The notes: generated by a model from the letters alone, not told the origin. 6,814 nt of DNA from Candidatus Thalassarchaeaceae archaeon (GCA_029250565.1 JAQXFA010000107.1:1-6814), one strand, 5' to 3'. Positions 1 to 6,156 are shown, counted from the stretch's first letter. Translations and numbers: made by a program.

Positions 1-341
1 CATACTGAATCATTAACATCTGAAGATAAAAAGCCAGATGAAAGAGCAGACATGATGCTAAAAAATACTACCCCATAAATTATGCCACCAAGAAAAGTGA
101 TGCTCTCTGGACCACGGAAAAAACCTTTGTTACCACTTCGCCGAGCTTTAATGCGGTCAAGATTCTTGTCAATTTTATCATGTTTTGAAATTTCAACATA
201 ATCATCCACTGATACTTCGCCATCTTGGTCAGAGTCAAAATGTGAGACTAATTCATCGGCAGTAATGATTCCATCATTATCAACATCTAGATCATCAGGT
301 AATGGATACGCATCTTTTGAGGATGGCTCCCGCTCCGACAT
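1..341 (-). CDS. EF-hand membrane protein, 5' part only (runs off left edge)
   Basis: An open frame reads leftward from an ATG at 341 to the window edge, giving 113 codons without a stop. Two EF-hand-type Ca2+ loops are visible: residues 19-30 (DVDNDGIITADE, with D1, D3, D5, G6, I8 and E12 all canonical) and residues 36-47 (DSDQDGEVSVDD, ending in D rather than E). A basic stretch around residues 63-76 is followed by one hydrophobic segment at about 81-105, probably a membrane helix. There is no N-terminal signal peptide, so the EF-hands may lie in the cytoplasm, but topology is unproven. The loops start only 17 residues apart, much closer than in a calmodulin-like pair. No Shine-Dalgarno precedes the ATG, so the transcript may be leaderless or nearly so. 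The gene is divergent from the giant Ca2+-motif protein. The EF-hand assignment is firm; cellular function is unknown and the C-terminus is not in the window. Confidence 0.85.
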   Translation of the reverse strand, partial: MSEREPSSKDAYPLPDDLDVDNDGIITADELVSHFDSDQDGEVSVDDYVEISKHDKIDKNLDRIKARRSGNKGFFRGPESITFLGGIIYGVVFFSIMSALSSGFLSSDVNDSV

Positions 342-577
342 TATATGATGACGAGCGGCCAAAGGAAATGAGGCTTTTCCTATATTCACAAGAACATGTT
401 ATTCATACATTCAAAAAACAATGTTAGTATGTGAGAAAAAAAGATGGAAAAATGAGCGAAATAAACCATTATTCATTCAAATACAACTGTAATTTATCTT
501 ACTTTAGTATTTCAAATAAGTAATACCCGAAAGGGCATCACTTAATCCATATCGCTCTCCTCCGGAGAGTGATACAG
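342..577. promoter_or_regulatory. Divergent intergenic region between EF-hand gene and giant surface-protein gene
   Basis: This 236-nt AT-rich stretch has no gene of its own and must carry promoters in both directions. For the minus-strand EF-hand gene, AATATA (complement of 381-386) lies about 40-45 nt before its ATG and could be a TATA element. For the plus-strand gene, TTTATCTTA (493-501) or TTTAGTAT (503-510) are candidate TATA elements. Other visible structure includes a perfect palindrome AACATGTT (393-400) and a near direct repeat, TATTCATACATTCAAA (400-415) and TATTCATTCAAA (470-481). Promoter assignments are pattern-based only. Confidence 0.4.
526..569 (+). promoter_or_regulatory. 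Structured 5' leader with Shine-Dalgarno-covering hairpin
   Basis: Two potential hairpins lie just before the start of the giant gene. CCC-GAAA-GGG (526-535) would close a GNRA tetraloop on a short 3-bp stem. CTCTCC-TCC-GGAGAG (555-569) forms a perfect 6-bp stem with a 3-nt loop, and its 3' arm is the GGAG Shine-Dalgarno element (564-567) for the ATG at 578. Pairing would hide the ribosome binding site, which suggests translational control. The sequence symmetry is directly visible; regulation is inference. Confidence 0.4.
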
Positions 578-3500
578 ATGACTCGCCACACCATGACCGC
601 CTCGATTGCTATGCTATTGCTGTTGGTATTTACCTCCTTAGCACCAATCTTTGGAGCACCTAATACTGTAGATGTTTTGAGTGACCAAGATTTAGAAAAT
701 CAATTACCAGAAGATAGTAAATTATGGCCAGCTGGTGCACGTTCAGGTGCCACCTCATGGCTCAAAGAAATTGCTGATTCAGATGGTGACACCGGCCAAT
801 GGACTTCCTCGGCAATTGCAGATGACGGAACTATTTGGGTTTCATTTTACTCTGCAGCAGGCCGTGATCTAAAAGTTGCAAAATGGACTGGTTGGTCATG
901 GGAAGTAAACGATGTCTACACCTTTGGTGATATTGGAAAATATTCTGAAATTGCAATTGATTCCAACGACGACCCTAGAATTGCATCTTTTGATATTACC
1001 AATGGAGTTCTAAGAATTTCGCGTTATGATGGAACATCTTGGACTACCTACACGGTAGCACCTGGGGAAAACACTGGAGATGGAAATCCCTACTCAGGAG
1101 AAGGAAGAATTGGTTTCGCAATAGATGATAGTGATTCTGAATGGTTTTCCTTCTACGTAGACATCGGTTCAGGTGAGTACGTCCTCAAATTCGCAAATTG
1201 GGATAGTAGTGATTCATCATGGGCTTACGGAGTTATTGACGATGGATTTGGCGAAGATAGTGCGAATTACGATGATTGGACCGATGCGGGCCAGTTTAGT
1301 AGCCTGCAAATCGGTGCTGATGGCAGACCACGTGTGGCCTATACATGTGCAATTGTCAATACAATTAGTGACCCAGTCACTGGGACAGTAATTGACGCAT
1401 GGTATGATAGATCTTTGAGATATGCCGCATTTGATGGGGCTGGTTGGAGTATCAATGATATCCATATTAACGAAACTGGTAGCGGTTATTGGCCAGCATG
1501 GTGGTTACAATTAGAAATTGATGATAATGGAAATGAAAATATTGCATACCAAAATACATCTGGTTGGGATAGTGTTCGCTTAGCCGTCAACACTGGAAGT
1601 GGATGGAGTCACTCATTGATTGCTAATAACAGCAATAATCTAGGTGACTATATTAGAGTTGAATCAGATGATACAGGTGACTTGCACATCGTTTACCAAG
1701 ATTGGACCAACGATGACCTAGTGCTTATGCGTGGTAGTGGAACCACATGGGAAACTGTAAAAATAGACACTATTGGCTCTGTTGGAGCATATGCTGACAT
1801 CTCCTTAAACAACAACGCTGAGGAAATTTTCTCATACAATAATTTTGACAATTCCGACTTGGTCATTGCCACACCGGCACCAGATGCAGATGGAGATGGA
1901 TTGGCCGATGCGCAAGACCGATGCATGAACACGCCTCTAAACAAAGTAATTGACGATACAGGATGTCACTACGAACAACAGATTTTGACTACTTCAGGAT
2001 CTGATTCACAGTATGTGGATGTCATCAAAGGAGACGATGGACTTCTACGTCTCGTCCACTATAGAGGGATGTCCGATGACTCTGGAATCTCTTGTGATAG
2101 AAACGTGGCTAACAACACAGACGACTGTAATCTCGTCTACCGTAAACAAAACACAGATGGCACTTGGGCAACGGGGGAAATCGTTGACCAAGGTGGTGAA
2201 ACTGGCCGCTACGCTAGCATAGAAATCGCACCAGATGGAACTGAAAGCATAGCCTTCCATGCTAAAACAGAAATAAACAGTCTTGGTAGTGTGAAACAAA
2301 CCGCAGCAAAAATCGCCACAAAATCAGGTACAACTTGGTCTGTTAGCACAATCGCTGAAGACAATTCAACCGGTTGGTACACCGACTTAGCAATTGATTC
2401 CCAAGGAAACAAGGTGGTGTCTTATACTGACAATACTGGGTTGGACTCAGTTCTAAAATTAGCCAGAGAAAACTCACCTGGAGTTTGGAGTGAGGAAGTT
2501 GTGCAAGTGAACGCAACGTATGCTCAAGTCAATTTCCTAAATGATGTAGCTCATGTCAGTTACTTATCGACCAACCCACAAATGATACGCTTAGCGATTG
2601 AGGACGGAAGTGGGGGTTGGGATATCCACAATGTAACTACAACTGGAATAGTAAATTCCTACCGACTTGACACAACTGTATCGGATGATGGAAGACTTCT
2701 AATCAACTTTTTCCGCGGCCATGACACCTCATCTGACACCACTTGTGACGCGCCTCAAGAGTGCACAGTACAAGTTGCTGAATGGAATGGTTCAGCCTTT
2801 ACATACCACATTTTACACCAAAATACAGACAACGGAATTTCATACCTTACAGTGGATATTGATTCAGCGGGATTAATTCACTCAGCATGGTACAATAGTG
2901 GATATGGATCACTTCAAATCGCCTCACCTACACAAACGGGTTGGGAAACTCTTACCCTGCTTGATGATGATAATGGCGGCACATATCCAAAAATTCTAGC
3001 CGATGAAAATGGTTGGGAAAATGTATGGTACCACAGTAATGGTGACCCTGAACAATTACGCGAAATCAAGAGGTTTGCATGGGAAGGCGACCACGACTTT
3101 GTTGACAATGATGATGACCAATGTGCTGACACACCTTATGGTGCACCAGTTGATATGTGGGGCTGTTCTAATGAACAACGTGATGACGATTTCGATGGTG
3201 CATCCAATGCTGTTGATCTATGCCCTAACACACCGGGTTTTGAGAGACACTTGGCAGACTCTGATGGTTGTTCACCAAGTCAAAAGGACACTGATGGTGA
3301 TGGGGTGAATGATGCCTCCGATTCATGTCCAAATACCACAGATTTTGAAACTGTAGATGGCGGTGGGTGCTCAGATGCACAACGTGACTCCGATGGAGAT
3401 GGAGTGAAAGATAATGTTGACCAATGCGCAGACACACCACCGGGTGAATCTGTAGATTTGAATGGATGTAGTGCTAGTCAACGCGACAACGATGAGGATG

Positions 3501-4171
3501 GAGTCAATGACAAAGACGACTTCATGCCGAACGATGCTAGCCAACATACTGATTCTGATGGTGATGGATACGGAGATAATCCCGATGGCACAAATGGAGA
3601 TGACTGCCCCACTGAATCAGGTACTTCTGCAGGTGATTTAGTTGGGTGTCCAGACTTGGATGATGATGGAATTGCCAATGATATTGATGACGATGATGAT
3701 GGTGACGGATTCTCTGATGCTGATGAAATCGCTAATGGAACCGACCCCCTTTATGCGCTTGATTTCCCTGGATTAGGTGTAGATACAAATGATGGGAATG
3801 ATGAGACTGGAGACGACACCGAAGATGGGACAGATATCACGGATGGAACATCTGAACCAGCAACTGAAGGGCTTAGCACTGCTGTGATTGGTGCGATTGC
3901 TGCGATCATCGTTCTTTTGCTAATTGGAATTGCTGTACTAGCCCTAACTGGCGGTAAGAAGGGTGAATCACAAATGCCAGCGATTCCTTCTCTTGCCCAA
4001 GCTCAAGCAGAGTTAGCGGCACCAACACCTTCTGCCAGCGCTGATAGCGGCGGACAAAAGGGAGAAATGGTTGCAACTGGAAATGCCTGCAAACATTGTG
4101 GAGCGATGGAAGTCTACCATATTCCGTCTTACGGTGCAGACTACTGTAAGGCCTGCTCCCAATACAACTGA
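578..4171 (+). CDS. Giant surface protein: two seven-repeat propeller domains, TSP3 array, membrane helix, zinc-knuckle tail
   Basis: This 1197-residue exported protein starts at ATG 578, preceded by GGAG (564-567). An in-frame GTG at 569 is less likely because it overlaps the Shine-Dalgarno stem. A hydrophobic signal peptide spans about residues 9-27. Seven repeats of a xxIxIDxxGxxxIxYx pattern follow (strand anchors near 77, 123, 178, 241, 310, 359, 406), then one Asp/Cys TSP3 cassette (436-466). Seven more repeats follow (near 480, 546, 602, 649, 697, 757, 804), then a TSP3 array (842-1057), an acidic Asp/Thr/Gly linker, one membrane helix (1099-1123), a KK stop-transfer and a 71-residue tail with C1171, C1174, C1190 and C1193. 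I infer two seven-bladed beta-propellers held outside the cell on a Ca2+-stiffened stalk. Adhesion or glycan or protein binding is plausible, but no catalytic motif is seen. The SCO gene follows 22 nt downstream, so the two may be cotranscribed. Confidence 0.9.
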   Translation: MTRHTMTASIAMLLLLVFTSLAPIFGAPNTVDVLSDQDLENQLPEDSKLWPAGARSGATSWLKEIADSDGDTGQWTSSAIADDGTIWVSFYSAAGRDLKVAKWTGWSWEVNDVYTFGDIGKYSEIAIDSNDDPRIASFDITNGVLRISRYDGTSWTTYTVAPGENTGDGNPYSGEGRIGFAIDDSDSEWFSFYVDIGSGEYVLKFANWDSSDSSWAYGVIDDGFGEDSANYDDWTDAGQFSSLQIGADGRPRVAYTCAIVNTISDPVTGTVIDAWYDRSLRYAAFDGAGWSINDIHINETGSGYWPAWWLQLEIDDNGNENIAYQNTSGWDSVRLAVNTGSGWSHSLIANNSNNLGDYIRVESDDTGDLHIVYQDWTNDDLVLMRGSGTTWETVKIDTIGSVGAYADISLNNNAEEIFSYNNFDNSDLVIATPAPDADGDGLADAQDRCMNTPLNKVIDDTGCHYEQQILTTSGSDSQYVDVIKGDDGLLRLVHYRGMSDDSGISCDRNVANNTDDCNLVYRKQNTDGTWATGEIVDQGGETGRYASIEIAPDGTESIAFHAKTEINSLGSVKQTAAKIATKSGTTWSVSTIAEDNSTGWYTDLAIDSQGNKVVSYTDNTGLDSVLKLARENSPGVWSEEVVQVNATYAQVNFLNDVAHVSYLSTNPQMIRLAIEDGSGGWDIHNVTTTGIVNSYRLDTTVSDDGRLLINFFRGHDTSSDTTCDAPQECTVQVAEWNGSAFTYHILHQNTDNGISYLTVDIDSAGLIHSAWYNSGYGSLQIASPTQTGWETLTLLDDDNGGTYPKILADENGWENVWYHSNGDPEQLREIKRFAWEGDHDFVDNDDDQCADTPYGAPVDMWGCSNEQRDDDFDGASNAVDLCPNTPGFERHLADSDGCSPSQKDTDGDGVNDASDSCPNTTDFETVDGGGCSDAQRDSDGDGVKDNVDQCADTPPGESVDLNGCSASQRDNDEDGVNDKDDFMPNDASQHTDSDGDGYGDNPDGTNGDDCPTESGTSAGDLVGCPDLDDDGIANDIDDDDDGDGFSDADEIANGTDPLYALDFPGLGVDTNDGNDETGDDTEDGTDITDGTSEPATEGLSTAVIGAIAAIIVLLLIGIAVLALTGGKKGESQMPAIPSLAQAQAELAAPTPSASADSGGQKGEMVATGNACKHCGAMEVYHIPSYGADYCKACSQYN
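785..1879 (+). repeat. First seven-repeat beta-propeller-like domain (residues ~70-434)
   Basis: Seven degenerate copies of about 46-69 residues each contain a strand like 'SEIAIDSNDDPRIASF', then 'L+xAxWdGxxWxxxxI'. The core pattern is hydrophobic-x-hydrophobic-D-x-x-G-x-x-x-hydrophobic-x-Y/F, followed by an aromatic 'W' strand. Seven such units suit a seven-bladed propeller, as in the broad family of sialidase-like or PQQ-like repeat folds. The fold itself is inferred; the repeat count is read directly from the translation. Confidence 0.7.
1883..1975 (+). repeat. Single TSP3 cassette between the two propellers (residues 436-466)
   Basis: DADGDGLADAQDRC begins a Ca2+-binding thrombospondin type 3-like cassette containing Cys 449 and Cys 463. 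Its Cys spacing (14 residues) matches five of the cassettes or near-cassettes in the C-terminal array. It would form a rigid, Ca2+-dependent hinge between the two propeller domains. Confidence 0.8.
2006..3091 (+). repeat. Second seven-repeat beta-propeller-like domain (residues ~477-838)
   Basis: Seven more copies of the same repeat pattern occur, with strand anchors starting near residues 480, 546, 602, 649, 697, 757 and 804 (for example 'TDLAIDSQGNKVVSYT'). Two units carry inserted Cys pairs with acidic loops (C506/C517 in the first unit, C723/C729 in the fifth), absent from the first domain. The matching count suggests an ancient internal duplication, since the copies have clearly diverged. 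Confidence 0.7.
3101..3748 (+). repeat. Thrombospondin type 3-like Ca2+-binding array (residues 842-1057)
   Basis: DxDxDGxxD motifs recur in cassettes of about 33-35 residues of the kind also found in OmpA-type proteins: an Asp-rich loop, C-x-x-T-P, VD-x-x-GC, then a QRD-type lead into the next loop. Cys pairs fall at 849/863, 882/898, 917/931, 950/964 and 1010/1024, and one cassette near 970-1000 lacks Cys. By family knowledge the Asp side chains bind Ca2+ and the Cys pairs probably form local disulfides, making a stiff extracellular stalk. Confidence 0.9.
3872..4168 (+). other. Membrane helix and four-Cys zinc-knuckle tail of the giant protein
   Basis: Residues 1099-1123 are a single strongly hydrophobic helix, followed by GGKK, which predicts the remaining 71 residues face the cytoplasm. 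A low-complexity Ala/Pro/Gln/Ser linker leads to CKHC-x15-CKAC (Cys 1171, 1174, 1190, 1193), ending four residues later. Two CxxC pairs of this spacing resemble a small zinc ribbon. The helix and Cys residues are seen; metal binding and topology are inferred. Confidence 0.75.
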
Positions 4172-4193
4172 AAGAAAGTGGAAGTGTGGCAAT

Positions 4194-4802
4194 ATGCGAA
4201 TCCCCAAAGAGATTCTAACCGCCTTGCTACTCTTACTAATCCCATTATCAGGGTGCACTAGTGAACCCGTAGTAGAGGAAGAAACATTCAACGGAACTAA
4301 ATGGATGGGAACCGAATACGCCCCACTTTTCACCCTTGAATCAATGGACGAAAACCTATGGTCGTTGGAAGAACAACGCGGTAAAACTGTGATTTTGGCA
4401 TTTACATACACACGTTGCTACAATACCTGCCCAGTAATATCAGCCTCATTAAACATGGTTCACGAATCACTCAATGCCTCTGAAAAGGACAATGTCACCC
4501 TAGTTTCCGTAACTATTGACCCATGGCATGACTCACCTTCTCACCTGAGAAATTGGACCACAGAGAGAGCGTACGACTGGCCTCACCTAACCGGACACCC
4601 AGATGCTATCCTACCTGTGCTTGAGACCTATGGGGTAGACCCAATTGACTTCGAAGATGATTCCGAGGAGGGGTATGGATTCAGCCATACTCAGCCAACT
4701 TACATTATCGATTCTGAAGGACGTCCGAGGGTTGTCTGGTCTGATGCTGAGGTCCCTGTGGATTTGTTCTTGCAAGACTTGCGCATTGTTCTAAATCTGT
4801 GA
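4194..4802 (+). CDS. SCO1/SenC-family lipoprotein (copper chaperone / thiol-redox protein)
   Basis: This 202-residue protein starts at ATG 4194, chosen because it directly precedes a lipoprotein signal: a basic start, a hydrophobic core at residues 7-18 and lipobox LSGC with Cys 21 as the likely lipidated residue. GGAAGTG (4180-4186) is a weak Shine-Dalgarno. The mature part has the SCO thioredoxin-like fold signature: C75-YNT-C79-P (CxxxC), VTIDPWHD (106-113), and His 165 in SHTQPTYIID. In the SCO family the two Cys and the His bind copper, and the protein helps load Cu_A of cytochrome c oxidase or acts as a thiol reductase. All three ligand residues are present. It would be anchored on the outer face of the membrane. 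No oxidase gene is visible here, so the exact client is unknown. The gap to the giant gene is 22 nt, suggesting a shared transcript. Confidence 0.9.
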   Translation: MRIPKEILTALLLLLIPLSGCTSEPVVEEETFNGTKWMGTEYAPLFTLESMDENLWSLEEQRGKTVILAFTYTRCYNTCPVISASLNMVHESLNASEKDNVTLVSVTIDPWHDSPSHLRNWTTERAYDWPHLTGHPDAILPVLETYGVDPIDFEDDSEEGYGFSHTQPTYIIDSEGRPRVVWSDAEVPVDLFLQDLRIVLNL

Positions 4803-4810
4803 TTGATGAA

Positions 4811-4842
4811 AAGAAAATGTGACTTAGCCCACATATTTTCTT
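4811..4842 (+). terminator. Imperfect hairpin with T-rich 3' arm after the SCO gene
   Basis: AAGAAAATGTG (4811-4821) can pair with CACATATTTTCTT (4830-4842) with a two-base bulge and an 8-nt loop. The T-rich 3' arm lies 9-40 nt beyond the SCO stop, where a terminator is expected. The same stretch (CATATTTT, TTAAAT) could instead hold promoter elements for the next gene. Function is inferred from position. Confidence 0.4.
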
Positions 4843-4866
4843 AAATGATAGATTCGTGCAACATAC

Positions 4867-4890
4867 ATCAGTCAATTACTGATAGGTTGG
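4867..4890 (+). promoter_or_regulatory. Inverted repeat abutting the ribosome binding site of the secreted-protein gene
   Basis: ATCAGT-CAATT-ACTGAT (4867-4883) is a perfect 6-bp inverted repeat with a 5-nt spacer. It is immediately followed by AGGTTGG (4884-4890), a Shine-Dalgarno-like element 5 nt before ATG 4896. This spacing supports the ATG at 4896 over the upstream in-frame ATG at 4845. The repeat could be an operator or a leader hairpin. Confidence 0.35.
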
Positions 4891-4895
4891 ATTAC

Positions 4896-5510
4896 ATGAA
4901 AAATTTAAACAAATCTACGATTATTGCCATCTTAGGACTTCTCCTTTTGGTGGGCTCTAGTATTACTCAAGTGAGTGCAAGACCAACTGGAATAAGCAAC
5001 GTTCAATTTGGTTGTACGTGCCATTCAGGAAGCGCTACTGAAGGGGTAGTTATCACCCTTGATGGTGTGCCAGACAACTATACCGCAGGAGAAACATTGA
5101 CCCTTACAATAACCATCACAGGTGGTCCTGAAGCAAGTGGAGAAAACCATGGTGGTTTCAACTTAGATGCAAGCGCAGGAACACTATCACCTTTCGATAA
5201 CACCTCACAACTCATGGATGGGGAAATGACTCACACGGAGTTTGGAAATGACCAACGAACTTGGCAAGTTAATTGGACAGCGCCAGCAGATAATACCACA
5301 GATATCACCTTCACAGCGCATGGGAATGCAGTAAATGGAGACGGCTCAGCAAATTCAGATGACAAGTGGAACAAGGTTGTAGTGACCCTTGCGGGTGATA
5401 CACCAGAAGGTGGTGGGACAACAGATGATGAAACCCCTGGCTTCACACTGATTGCAACGCTTGCGATTGTCTGCATAGCGGGAATTGCAACCAAAAAACG
5501 GCGATATTAG
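4896..5510 (+). CDS. Secreted choice-of-anchor V-like protein with CxCH motif and PGF-CTERM-like tail
   Basis: This 204-residue protein starts at ATG 4896, the Met directly before the basic, hydrophobic signal peptide (residues 1-28, likely cleavage after VSA). The mature N-terminus carries GC40-T-C42-H43-SG. A single beta-rich domain follows with GENHGGFNL (82-90), MTHTEFG (111-117), WQVNWTAP (123-130) and FTAHGNAVNGDGS (139-151). This pattern matches my recollection of the choice-of-anchor V (Reeler-like) family, whose members keep the domain but swap anchoring signals. The C-terminus has a Gly/Thr/acidic linker, then PGF (181-183), a hydrophobic helix and KKRRY, which fits a PGF-CTERM archaeosortase signal. 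CxCH is not the canonical CxxCH heme c site; metal or heme binding by C40, C42 and nearby His is speculative. Its stop codon overlaps the convergent upp gene by 4 nt. Confidence 0.8.
   Translation: MKNLNKSTIIAILGLLLLVGSSITQVSARPTGISNVQFGCTCHSGSATEGVVITLDGVPDNYTAGETLTLTITITGGPEASGENHGGFNLDASAGTLSPFDNTSQLMDGEMTHTEFGNDQRTWQVNWTAPADNTTDITFTAHGNAVNGDGSANSDDKWNKVVVTLAGDTPEGGGTTDDETPGFTLIATLAIVCIAGIATKKRRY
5493..5498 (-). terminator. U-tract likely terminating the cdd-upp transcript
   Basis: On the minus strand a run of six T begins 8 nt after the upp stop codon (TAA, 5509-5507). Archaeal RNA polymerase can terminate at U-rich runs without a hairpin, so this is a plausible terminator. The same bases encode Lys-Lys in the C-terminal KKRRY tail of the convergent gene. 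Termination is inferred. Confidence 0.45.
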
Positions 5511-6145
5511 GTATCCATGATGCGATCACCCGCATCACCTAAGCCAGGAACAATGTATCCTTGCTCATTCAATCTCTCATCAATTGCAGCCATCCAGATT
5601 TTGACATCACCGTGCGCCGCACGCAATGCAGCAATCCCTTCAGGTGCGGCAATCAATCCAATAAATCGAATATCCGAAATCCCTGTCTCTTTCAGCCTTG
5701 AAATCGCCGCAATTGCCGAGCCACCAGTAGCCAACATCGGATCTACAACTAGAGCCAAATCCACATTTGGCGGAGTAGGCAATTTGTCATAATAGTAAAC
5801 TGGCTCAAGAGTTTCTTCATCTCTAAACAGACCAACGTGGAGAACCCGTGCCATTGGTAGCATTTCATGAGCAGTATCACTCATCCCAAGACCTGCCCGA
5901 AGAATTGGTACTATGCCTATCCTTGGGGCTATGCTCTCCCCTGAGAACGAAGTAAGTGGGGTTTCACGCTCATCTTTAGTGGTAGAAAGGTCACGTGTAG
6001 CCTCAGACATCAAAATCTGAGTTATCTCACGAGCTAAATTACGAAACAATACTGACGATGTCTCACGATCTCGCAGGCGCGTCAACTTGTGAGCTATCAG
6101 CGCATGCTCTGGGACTACAACCATTGAATCTGATTCATTCACCAT
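5507..6145 (-). CDS. upp: Uracil phosphoribosyltransferase
   Basis: This 212-residue cytoplasmic enzyme joins uracil and PRPP to give UMP and pyrophosphate in pyrimidine salvage. Its length is typical of the family (about 208-210). Visible family signatures are HKLTRLRD-x-ET near residues 19-29, PILRAGLGM (80-88), the PRPP-binding loop VVDPMLATGGSA (133-144) and the uracil-binding C-terminal segment GYIVPGLGDAGDR (196-208). All key stretches are intact. The start at 6145 is set by a strong Shine-Dalgarno, TGAGGTGA (6156-6149), a few nt upstream. This element overlaps the cdd stop codon, so translation is probably coupled. The gap to cdd is 8 nt. At its 3' end it overlaps the convergent secreted-protein gene by 4 nt, and the two stop codons share bases. 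Confidence 0.96.
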   Translation of the reverse strand: MVNESDSMVVVPEHALIAHKLTRLRDRETSSVLFRNLAREITQILMSEATRDLSTTKDERETPLTSFSGESIAPRIGIVPILRAGLGMSDTAHEMLPMARVLHVGLFRDEETLEPVYYYDKLPTPPNVDLALVVDPMLATGGSAIAAISRLKETGISDIRFIGLIAAPEGIAALRAAHGDVKIWMAAIDERLNEQGYIVPGLGDAGDRIMDT

Positions 6146-6148
6146 TTT

Positions 6149-6156
6149 TCACCTCA
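6149..6156 (-). promoter_or_regulatory. upp Shine-Dalgarno overlapping the cdd stop codon
   Basis: TGAGGTGA on the minus strand combines the cdd stop (TGA, 6156-6154) with the GAGGTGA ribosome binding site of upp, 3 nt before its ATG (6145-6143). A ribosome ending cdd would be placed to start upp, which is strong evidence for one operon. Confidence 0.8.

Noticed and set aside
569..577. Alternative GTG start for the giant protein, three residues upstream
   Set aside because: It lies inside the Shine-Dalgarno stem and has no ribosome binding site of its own; ATG 578 has GGAG at proper distance.
578..4171. Sialidase or other glycosidase function for the giant protein
   Set aside because: The repeats resemble propeller blades, but no Asp-box series (SxDxGxTW) or catalytic Arg/Tyr/Asp arrangement could be identified.
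4071..4193. Upstream in-frame extension of the SCO gene overlapping the giant gene
   Set aside because: The extra 41 residues are the zinc-knuckle coding region read in another frame, and they would bury the lipoprotein signal, which must be N-terminal.
4013..4411. Long open frame antisense to the giant gene end and SCO gene start
   Set aside because: It has no recognisable domain, covers two well-supported genes and is explained as a shadow frame.
4845..4895. Upstream in-frame ATG for the secreted protein
   Set aside because: It would place 17 polar residues before the signal peptide and overlaps the probable terminator or promoter stretch; ATG 4896 has a better ribosome binding site.
5013..5027. 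Cytochrome c heme site in the secreted protein
   Set aside because: The motif is C-T-C-H (CxCH), one residue short of the canonical CxxCH, so a heme c call is not supported.
5517..5792. Plus-strand open frame inside upp
   Set aside because: It lies wholly opposite conserved upp motifs and shows no family signature of its own.
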